Shown here one piece after another: positions 44,075 to 49,952 of a stretch of 49,952 nucleotides of DNA. A model generated the notes under the pieces. That model saw nothing but the letters and a program-made list of their open reading frames with translations. It did not search any database and was not told the DNA's origin. Position numbers and translations under genes: made by a program. How positions within the stretch are numbered: position 1 is the first letter of the stretch; every line of letters begins with the position of its first letter. The stretch is from a bacterium (lineage in GTDB: Bacteria; Patescibacteriota; Dojkabacteria; JAKAPS01; JAJZLI01): the NCBI GenBank assembly GCA_021785355.1, contig JAJYFR010000007.1, forward strand, positions 1 through 49,952, given 5' to 3'.

Positions 44075-44974
44075 ATGAAAATAGCTATTCTATCTAGAGC
44101 TAAAACATATGAAGTTCTCTCTATGAAGATTGAGGCTCAAAAGAGAGGTCATTTAGTCGATATACTAGATCCTAAAGATTTAGTGTTTAGTGTTATTAAT
44201 AATCAGTTTAAAATCTTTTTAGATTCAGGAATTGATCTGTTAGAATACGAAGCATATATTCCTAGGTATTTTGGAATTACAGTGACTTCGAATAATAAAA
44301 AAAATTCAAAAAGTTTGATAGTAAAATATCTTCTAGATAATAATAAAATTGTTTTAGATAAAATTGAAGGAGAAAGACTAGGTGGAACAGGCAAAATATA
44401 TTCTTTTTCTAAATATATAGGAGAAAATATTCCTCTTATACCTACTCTTTTTTCTTATCATTTAGAAAATTTAAATTTTATAGAAGAACAATGTAAATCA
44501 TTAAATATTTCAGCTCCATATATTCTTAAGGATATCAATGGTGCTCAAGGAAGGAATATATTTAAAATAGAAACTCTAAAAGAAGTAAAAGAAATATTAA
44601 AAGAGAATCCTTCTGTTTATTTTATGTTACAACCATATATTGAATTTAAAAATGATTTGAGAATTCTTGTTCTCGGTGGGAAAATTTTAGGAGTAATGGA
44701 TAAGATACACAGTGAAGATAATTTTAAAGGTAATATATCTCAAGGTGCAATAGGGAAAAATTTTATTATTACAGATGATATTAAAGATATAGTATATAAA
44801 TCTTATTTTACTAATAAAGCTGATTTTGTAGGTATAGATATAGGCGTTTGGAAAAACTCTTTATATCTTTTGGAAGTAAATAGATCTCCTCAGTTTCAAG
44901 GAGTAGATAAATATTTAGGTATAAATGTAGCACAAGAAATTATAAAATATTTAGAATATCAATATATATTATGA
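44075..44974 (+). CDS. RimK-like ATP-grasp ligase, paralogue 1
   Basis: 299 residues. The N-terminal pre-ATP-grasp domain (MKIAILSRAKTYEVLSMKIE) is followed by the ATP-grasp fold: YILKDINGAQGRNIFKIE, FMLQPYIE, DLRILVLGGKILGVMDKIHS and the metal-binding end FVGIDIG ... LLEVNRSPQF. RimK-type enzymes add glutamate to a protein C-terminus, or ligate amino acids to small molecules. The acceptor is unknown here. A near-duplicate follows with 4 nt overlap, and a 55-nt block is identical between them. Confidence 0.9.
   Translation: MKIAILSRAKTYEVLSMKIEAQKRGHLVDILDPKDLVFSVINNQFKIFLDSGIDLLEYEAYIPRYFGITVTSNNKKNSKSLIVKYLLDNNKIVLDKIEGERLGGTGKIYSFSKYIGENIPLIPTLFSYHLENLNFIEEQCKSLNISAPYILKDINGAQGRNIFKIETLKEVKEILKENPSVYFMLQPYIEFKNDLRILVLGGKILGVMDKIHSEDNFKGNISQGAIGKNFIITDDIKDIVYKSYFTNKADFVGIDIGVWKNSLYLLEVNRSPQFQGVDKYLGINVAQEIIKYLEYQYIL
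44695..44749 (+). repeat. 55-nt block shared with 45606-45660
   Basis: Identical over 55 nt to the matching place in the tandem paralogue. It encodes MDKIHSEDNFKGNISQGA, part of the ATP-grasp active-site loop. Sequence on both sides has diverged strongly. Confidence 0.95.
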
Positions 44975-45888
44975 AGATTTGTTTAATAATAAGGTCAAAT
45001 AAAGGAGGGAATGTTAATAATTTTTTTGATGTGAATACTATAAAAGAAGCTAGTATTAAAAATGGACATGAATTTTTTTTATTAGATCCAAAAGATATAG
45101 TATTCTCCTTCAAAGGTGATGAATTATTTATAAAAACTATAAACGGTTCGGATATATTAGATTTCGATGCTTATATCCTGAGAATAAATATAATTAAAGA
45201 TAAATATAAAAAACAAACTGATAAATTTACTATATCACAGTATCTTAGATCTCATAATAAATTTGTCTTTAATTACGCAGAAACAATAAGAGCTTCTAGT
45301 AGAAGTAAAATATATGATTTTTATAGATTAAATAAATTTAAAATTCCTCTTATTCCTACACTTTATGTTGAATCTTCAAAATTTGAGAGTACTAAAAAGT
45401 TTTTAGAAAAATCAGAAATTAAATATCCATTAATTTTAAAATCGAATAAGGGTTTACAGGGAAAGAATCTATTTAAAGTCGAAAATGAATCAGAATTAAA
45501 AGATATATTAGAAAATAAAAAATCTGTCTCTTTTCTGCTGCAACCATATTTTAAAATATTACATGATTTAAGAGTATTAGTATTGGGAGGTGTGGTACTT
45601 GGTGCAATGGATAAGATACACAGTGAAGATAATTTTAAAGGTAATATATCTCAAGGTGCATTAGGTAAAGTATTTGATTTATCTTTGGAATTAAAAGATT
45701 TAGCGATAAGAGCTGCGAGAGCAGATGGTTCTGATTTTGTAGGAGTTGATATAGCAATAACTGATAATGGGATTTTTGTATTAGAAGTAAATAGATCTCC
45801 AGGATTTGAAGGTTTTTCAAAATATTTAAATATAGATGTTGCATCGAAGATAATAGAATTTTTGGAAAATAAAGTATCCGAAGAATAA
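44971..45888 (+). CDS. RimK-like ATP-grasp ligase, paralogue 2
   Basis: 305 residues, same layout as the gene before it: MKICLIIRSNKGGNVNNFF, LILKSNKGLQGKNLFKVE, LLQPYF, DLRVLVLGGVVLGAMDKIHS and VFVLEVNRSPGF-like end (here FVLEVNRSP). It overlaps its paralogue by 4 nt. The two probably act in sequence or as a hetero-oligomer on the same acceptor. They differ mainly in the N-terminal half, which chooses the acceptor. Confidence 0.9.
   Translation: MKICLIIRSNKGGNVNNFFDVNTIKEASIKNGHEFFLLDPKDIVFSFKGDELFIKTINGSDILDFDAYILRINIIKDKYKKQTDKFTISQYLRSHNKFVFNYAETIRASSRSKIYDFYRLNKFKIPLIPTLYVESSKFESTKKFLEKSEIKYPLILKSNKGLQGKNLFKVENESELKDILENKKSVSFLLQPYFKILHDLRVLVLGGVVLGAMDKIHSEDNFKGNISQGALGKVFDLSLELKDLAIRAARADGSDFVGVDIAITDNGIFVLEVNRSPGFEGFSKYLNIDVASKIIEFLENKVSEE
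45606..45660 (+). repeat. 55-nt block shared with 44695-44749
   Basis: Second copy of the identical block, in paralogue 2. Perfect DNA identity in otherwise diverged genes points to local gene conversion. Confidence 0.95.
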
Positions 45889-46026
45889 ATATATCATAAA
45901 TATAAATTTCATATTCTCCATTTTTCATTTATTTCATAATTTAAAGATTTTAATACCCTATAAGTAAAAGTACTTGTAATTTTTATGTCAATTTATCCTT
46001 TTTTGATAATATTTTTGTATATTTCC

Positions 46027-46095
46027 TTGACTCTTTTTATCCTTAGTATTATAGTGGTTGAAAGTGGTGATTAATGGTGATAATTATAGTATGAT
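46027..46095 (+). promoter_or_regulatory. mraZ promoter with three MraZ-binding repeats
   Basis: TGG boxes start at 46055, 46065 and 46075, an exact 10-nt period (TGGTTG, TGGTGA, TGGTGA). This is the known layout of MraZ operators. Possible promoters are TTGACT (46027) 17 nt from TATAGT (46050), just upstream of the boxes, and a -10-like TATGAT (46090-46095) ending 6 nt before the ATG. MraZ bound here would repress the cluster. Confidence 0.8.
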
Positions 46096-46101
46096 AAATT
46101 T

Positions 46102-46536
46102 ATGATTTTAGGAGAATATACATCAAAATTACAAGAAAAAAATAGAGTAGTAATGCCTAAGAAATTTAGGTCTGAAATCGGAGATAATATTATCATAACT
46201 AAAGGGTATGAAGAATGTTTGATTGTAGTACCACTAGATAAGTGGGATTTAATGATAAAAGATATTATCTCAAAACCTTTTACTGTAAGCAGTGTTAGAG
46301 ATACTTCTAGATTTATATTAGGATCTGCAAATGATATTAATCTAGATGAACAGGGTAGATTTGTTATTGGAAGTTCTTTGATTGAGCATGCTAATTTATC
46401 CGGAGAGATAATATTTTTAGGATTGATGAATTTTATTGAAGTCTGGGATTTTTCTAAGTGGAAAGAGAGAGAAAAATATTTAAGAGATTCAGGAGCTAAT
46501 ATAGCAAATGAGCTATCTTCGTTGGATGTATCATGA
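46102..46536 (+). CDS. mraZ: Transcriptional regulator MraZ
   Basis: 144 residues, with two tandem AbrB-like swapped-hairpin domains. The first is LGEYTSKLQEKNRVVMPKKF and the second NDINLDEQGRFVIGSSL, each with the DxxGR-like turn (KNR and DEQGR). MraZ represses its own division-and-cell-wall operon by binding TGG repeats, and three such repeats lie directly upstream. It is the first gene of the mraZ-rsmH-ftsL-ftsI cluster and overlaps rsmH by 11 nt with the start chosen here. Confidence 0.96.
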   Translation: MILGEYTSKLQEKNRVVMPKKFRSEIGDNIIITKGYEECLIVVPLDKWDLMIKDIISKPFTVSSVRDTSRFILGSANDINLDEQGRFVIGSSLIEHANLSGEIIFLGLMNFIEVWDFSKWKEREKYLRDSGANIANELSSLDVS

Positions 46537-47431
46537 AAGTGTTCTTTTACAAAAAGTTATAAATAAGCTTGATATCAAAAAAAACGGTATCTATATTGAT
46601 GCAACTTTGGGCGGTGGAGGTGTAAGTTTTGAAATACTCAGAAGATTAAGCGGAGGAGTATTAATTTGTTTTGATATAGATGAGGATGCAATTAAAAATT
46701 TTAAATCTTTGTTTTATTTAGAATATAAAACAAAATTTAAAGGTATGGAGGATAGTATAAATGGGAATAAAATATTTCTATTTAGGGAAAATTTTTCTAA
46801 TATAAAAAATAGTTTAGATACGATTAATATTAGTAAAATAGATGGAATAGTATATGATTTCGGGGTCTCATCTTTTCAAATCGATGATGCGAGTAAAGGA
46901 TTTAGTTATATGCAAAACAGTATATTGGATATGAGAATGAATAAAGATTTGAAAATTACTGCCCAAGATCTCGTGAATGGAATGTATGAGAGTGAGCTTG
47001 AAGGAATATTTAGAATATATTCTGAAGAGCCATTCTCTAAACAAATAGCTCGAAATATAGTTAAATCAAGAAAAATGGAAAGAATAGAAACTTCGGATCA
47101 ATTAGTTGCTATTATAAAAAAAAGTATTAGAAATCAAGCTTATCTCTATCATCATGTATCAAGAATATTTCAAGCATTAAGGATCAAGATCAACAATGAG
47201 TTGGGCGTTATATTTGATTCCTTGCTCCTACTGCCCGATATTCTAAAGCATGGTGGTAGAGTAGTTCTTATAACTTTTCATTCCGGTGAAGATAGGATTG
47301 TAAAAAACTATTTTTCTGAGAGTGAAGAATTTTTTAATTTAGAAAAAAAGATTATATTACCTACAGATGAAGAAATCTTTATGAATAAAAGAGCTAGATC
47401 TGCAAAAATGAGAGTTTATGAAAGAAAATAA
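46526..47431 (+). CDS. rsmH: 16S rRNA N4-cytosine-1402 methyltransferase RsmH
   Basis: 301 residues from ATG 46526 (MYHESVLLQKVI). The family normally begins M-x-H-x-PVLL, so the six extra codons from 46508 are less likely. Motifs: IDATLGGGG (SAM binding), DGIVYDFGVSSFQID, GFSYMQNSILDMRM, FQALRIKINNEL and VLITFHSGEDRIVK. It N4-methylates C1402 of 16S rRNA, the same base whose ribose RsmI methylates. It overlaps mraZ by 11 nt and ftsL by 14 nt. Confidence 0.95.
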   Translation: MYHESVLLQKVINKLDIKKNGIYIDATLGGGGVSFEILRRLSGGVLICFDIDEDAIKNFKSLFYLEYKTKFKGMEDSINGNKIFLFRENFSNIKNSLDTINISKIDGIVYDFGVSSFQIDDASKGFSYMQNSILDMRMNKDLKITAQDLVNGMYESELEGIFRIYSEEPFSKQIARNIVKSRKMERIETSDQLVAIIKKSIRNQAYLYHHVSRIFQALRIKINNELGVIFDSLLLLPDILKHGGRVVLITFHSGEDRIVKNYFSESEEFFNLEKKIILPTDEEIFMNKRARSAKMRVYERK

Positions 47432-47717
47432 AAAATCAAACAATTTAGTAATAATATTAATAGTCTTCCTATTTACTTTAATAGTTGGACAATTATATTT
47501 GATGAATAATATAGATTCGTATAGCTATAATGTACAGAATCTTGTTTCTGAATATAATTCTCTAAATATTAAAAATCAAAATCTACAAACAGAAATATCA
47601 TCTAATCAGTCTATTGTTAATATAAGAAACAATGTACTAGGTAAGGGGTATAAAAATGTAAATAATATTAATTATCTTCCTCAGAATGCATATAGTTTCA
47701 ATATTGCTTCAAAATGA
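47418..47717 (+). CDS. ftsL: FtsL-like division protein
   Basis: 99 residues. A short basic cytoplasmic N-terminus (MKENKKSNN), one transmembrane helix (about 10-29, LVIILIVFLFTLIVGQLYLM) and a coiled-coil-like extracytoplasmic part (VSEYNSLNIKNQNLQTEISS). Sequence similarity in this family is weak; the call rests on topology and on the conserved place between rsmH and ftsI. It would help link FtsI with the divisome. It overlaps rsmH by 14 nt and ftsI by 4 nt (ATGA). Confidence 0.78.
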   Translation: MKENKKSNNLVIILIVFLFTLIVGQLYLMNNIDSYSYNVQNLVSEYNSLNIKNQNLQTEISSNQSIVNIRNNVLGKGYKNVNNINYLPQNAYSFNIASK

Positions 47718-49435
47718 AAGAGTCTGTTTTTACTAGAAAAATCTTAATATTACTTTTTTTATTATTTTTAGGTTTCTTAGTTTTAGTATATAGGTTATTT
47801 AATATTCAAATTATAAACAATGCTAAATATGTTCAATTAGCATCTTCAGAGAATTCTTTTTCAAATACAATGTCTCCTCTAAGAGGTATAATAGAAGATT
47901 CTTCAGGAGGAATTTTGGCAGGAAATAGACCTGTATACTCAGTATTTGTTTCTTTAAATAATGTGATTGATAAAAAATCTTTTATAAATGAAGTTTCTTC
48001 CGTATTAGGATTAAATAAGAAATATGTATCCTCTTTATTTAAGACAAAACTTATTTGGGTACAGCTTGCAGCAAATGCTACTAACTCTCAGAAGAGTAAA
48101 TTATCTAATCTAGCGTCTTTGACATTTCAAGAACATGAATTACGTTTTTATCCTAATAATACTTTATTTGCACACATACTAGGATTTTTAGGTAAAGATT
48201 ATCAAGGTGATATTTCAGGATTTTATGGTGTGGAGGGATATTTTAATGGAGCACTGTTGGGAACAACAGGATATTCTAAAGGAATTGAAAGTGCTTTAGG
48301 TATACCTTTACTTAATCATAACTATAGTTTTGTTCCTCCGCAGAATGGAGATACTATAAAATTAACAATTAATCCTGCTATACAAGAGATAGTATCGACA
48401 TCAATTTCATATTGGACTAAAAAAGAAGATGCTGTATCTGGTGCTGCAATTGTAATGGATCCTAAAACTGGAGCTATACTTGCAATGTCTAGTTATCCTA
48501 GTTTTAATCCTAATACTTATTGGAAATATAAATATGCAAATTTTCAAAATAATGCTATCTCTTTTATATACGAGCCTGGATCTGTTGGAAAACTTATTAT
48601 GGCAGCAGCAGCACTACAAACTGGAGCTATGACTCCTGCTACTACAGTAAATGATGCTACCGGTATATTTCCTGTGGGAGGTCAGAATATATATAATTGG
48701 AATAAGCAACCTGATGGAGTTATGAATTTGGGAAAAATACTTCTTTTATCTTCAAATGTAGGTGCTAGTATTGTCGCTACTAAATATTTATCCTCAAAGA
48801 TAATGTATAATTTTTCAAAAAGTTTTGGATTTGGAAAACTTACAGGTATAACTCTTCAAGGGGAAGAGACAGGGATTATACCTAATTATACATCGTGGAA
48901 TGAATCAAATTTAGCTACAGATGCTTTTGGACAATTTGTATCAGTATCTCCTCTTCAAATTATAGACGCATATGATGCTCCTGCAAATGGGGGTAAAATT
49001 ATGCAACCATATATTGTTCAAAGTATAACTTCATCTTCAGGAAAAACAGTAAATTATACGCCACAAGTTCTTTCTACTCCAATATCTTCAAATGTTGCAG
49101 GTGAACTTACTTCAATGCTTACATATACAACTCAAGGAGAACCTAATTGGGCTTTACATACAGAAGGTGTAGGTGCATATATGCCTATTATTGCAGGTAA
49201 AACAGGTTCTGCTCAAATGCCTTCTAAAACTCATCCAGGTCAATACAGTACTCATAACTATGTAATGACATATGTAGCTTATGCTCCTGCTAAAAATCCT
49301 AAATTTATACTATTAACAATGATGAATTCTCCTCAAAAACCACTTCTAAACCAATATTATGCTGCAACTACAGCTTGTGTAGAGTGGGGACAAATAGCAA
49401 ATAAACTCTTTCCTTATTTTAATATTACACCTTAA
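47714..49435 (+). CDS. ftsI: Peptidoglycan transpeptidase FtsI (class B PBP)
   Basis: 573 residues. One N-terminal membrane helix (about 9-30) is followed by a PBP dimerisation domain (LRGIIEDSSGGILAGNRPVY). The transpeptidase domain has the SxxK motif at S290-K293 (YEPGSVGK), SxN at 346-348 (SSN) and KTG at 496-498 (GKTGSAQ). It cross-links septal peptidoglycan. Its presence with mraZ, rsmH and ftsL shows that this organism makes a peptidoglycan wall. It overlaps ftsL by 4 nt. Confidence 0.95.
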   Translation: MKESVFTRKILILLFLLFLGFLVLVYRLFNIQIINNAKYVQLASSENSFSNTMSPLRGIIEDSSGGILAGNRPVYSVFVSLNNVIDKKSFINEVSSVLGLNKKYVSSLFKTKLIWVQLAANATNSQKSKLSNLASLTFQEHELRFYPNNTLFAHILGFLGKDYQGDISGFYGVEGYFNGALLGTTGYSKGIESALGIPLLNHNYSFVPPQNGDTIKLTINPAIQEIVSTSISYWTKKEDAVSGAAIVMDPKTGAILAMSSYPSFNPNTYWKYKYANFQNNAISFIYEPGSVGKLIMAAAALQTGAMTPATTVNDATGIFPVGGQNIYNWNKQPDGVMNLGKILLLSSNVGASIVATKYLSSKIMYNFSKSFGFGKLTGITLQGEETGIIPNYTSWNESNLATDAFGQFVSVSPLQIIDAYDAPANGGKIMQPYIVQSITSSSGKTVNYTPQVLSTPISSNVAGELTSMLTYTTQGEPNWALHTEGVGAYMPIIAGKTGSAQMPSKTHPGQYSTHNYVMTYVAYAPAKNPKFILLTMMNSPQKPLLNQYYAATTACVEWGQIANKLFPYFNITP

Positions 49436-49465
49436 AAACACTATAAAACGTAGAGTAGGATATAA

Positions 49466-49494
49466 TTGACAAGGTTTTAAAAATCTCATAATAT
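49466..49494 (+). promoter_or_regulatory. Strong sigma70-type promoter of the right-edge surface protein
   Basis: TTGACA (49466-49471) and TAATAT (49489-49494) are 17 nt apart. The predicted start near 49501 leaves a leader of about 19 nt containing a purine-rich AGAAAGAG. It is the best promoter in the window, fitting a highly expressed surface protein. Confidence 0.75.
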
Positions 49495-49519
49495 ATAAGG
49501 AATAGAAAGAGAATAAAGG

Positions 49520-49952
49520 ATGAAAAGAATCACAACAATACTGAGTGTATTATTGGTAGTATCAATGAGTATGATACTCTCTACTAGTACTGTATTAGCA
49601 TCACCGCAATCGTTATTAAATTATCAAGGGAGACTAGAGAATTCAGCGGGTAATTTATTAACGGGGAATTACTATATAGCATTTTGTATATATACGAGTA
49701 GTACAGCCACATCGTGTACACCAGGAGCAACACCTACGGTAGGAGGGATGAGTAGTGCAGGGACAACATCAGGAACATTGAATGGAGCGGTGTGGGGAGA
49801 GGTGCAATATTTTTCGAATACGAATAGTCCATCGAATGAGATAAGTAATGGAGTATTTAATGCGCAGTTAGGGGAGTATTCTTCATTAACGGGGAGTTTA
49901 TTTGAAGGATCATCTAATTACTATTTAGGAGTGAATGTATATAACGGAAGTG
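49520..49952 (+). CDS. Secreted surface protein, N-terminal part (3'-truncated by window edge)
   Basis: 144 complete codons run off the right edge. The start is ATG 49520 after a promoter and short leader. A signal peptide is clear: MKRITTILSVLLVVSMSMIL then STSTVLA, with likely cleavage before SPQ. The mature part begins LLNYQGRLENSAGNLLTGNY, a motif typical of CPR surface proteins, and is Ser, Thr, Gly and Asn rich. Codon use (ACG, GGG, GGA, AGT) matches the giant protein at the left edge and differs from the ftsI cluster, so it is probably a paralogue of that protein. Exported by SecA/SecYEG and displayed on the cell surface, by inference. Confidence 0.9.
   Translation, partial: MKRITTILSVLLVVSMSMILSTSTVLASPQSLLNYQGRLENSAGNLLTGNYYIAFCIYTSSTATSCTPGATPTVGGMSSAGTTSGTLNGAVWGEVQYFSNTNSPSNEISNGVFNAQLGEYSSLTGSLFEGSSNYYLGVNVYNGS

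Noticed and set aside
46508-46525. RsmH start six codons further upstream
   Set aside because: The family normally begins at the MYHxxVLL Met, which is 46526 here.

Overview
This AT-rich window looks like a chromosomal piece from a small-genomed bacterium of the Candidate Phyla Radiation (Patescibacteria). Four things suggest this: giant FN3/kelch surface proteins whose signal-peptide N-terminus carries an LLNYQGRL-type motif, a DUF4012 protein inside a glycan locus, many small toxin-antitoxin modules and their wrecks, and first genes of operons that start a few bases after a -10 box with no Shine-Dalgarno sequence. TGA is used as a stop (for example at 13201, 17698, 28996, 46536 and 47717), so this is not a TGA-glycine lineage such as Gracilibacteria or Absconditabacteria. 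The exact phylum cannot be fixed from the sequence.

Layout: 1-9332 is the 3' part of an enormous surface protein: three long modules with FN3-like pairs and six blocks of exactly six kelch units. 9491-13201 holds greA, secA and a SpoU-type RNA methyltransferase. 13202-15799 is a toxin-antitoxin graveyard with one intact RelE-type pair between imperfect direct repeats. 15800-17698 holds serS and hpf. 17693-26175 is a minus-strand operon-like run: galE, a glycosyltransferase, histidine kinase, an inserted AbiEii-type pair, a second degenerate histidine kinase, response regulator, Kef-type antiporter, PspC protein and a small membrane protein. 26219-31564 is a plus-strand glycan locus (two glycosyltransferases, a lipid-linked sugar transferase, DUF4012) ending in recO. 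An RND transporter (minus) follows, then glyQS and rsmI. 36725-38417 holds an SDR oxidoreductase and a half-dead toxin-antitoxin module. 38458-40381 is an ABC exporter. 40381-42238 is a compact three-gene island (ClpP-like protein, GHKL ATPase, STAS-like DUF4325 protein). Then come a polyprenol-kinase-like membrane protein, a DEDDh exonuclease with a lost catalytic residue, a YbjQ protein, two tandem RimK-like ATP-grasp ligases, and the mraZ-rsmH-ftsL-ftsI cell-wall cluster. The window closes with the start of another surface protein.

The most interesting pattern is how accessory genes are inserted. Three accessory segments are each bounded by a direct repeat made from the 3' end of the upstream core gene: 49 nt (48 identical) around the ClpP-ATPase-STAS island, 27 nt (all identical) around the AbiEii pair, and 23 nt (21 identical) around the SDR plus antitoxin. 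A fourth, the RelE pair, lies between about 59-nt imperfect repeats. No integrase or transposase is visible in the window. The island at 40381-42238 is the best candidate here for an undescribed system: a GHKL ATPase plus STAS-like protein resembles a partner-switching pair, joined to a ClpP-fold protein.
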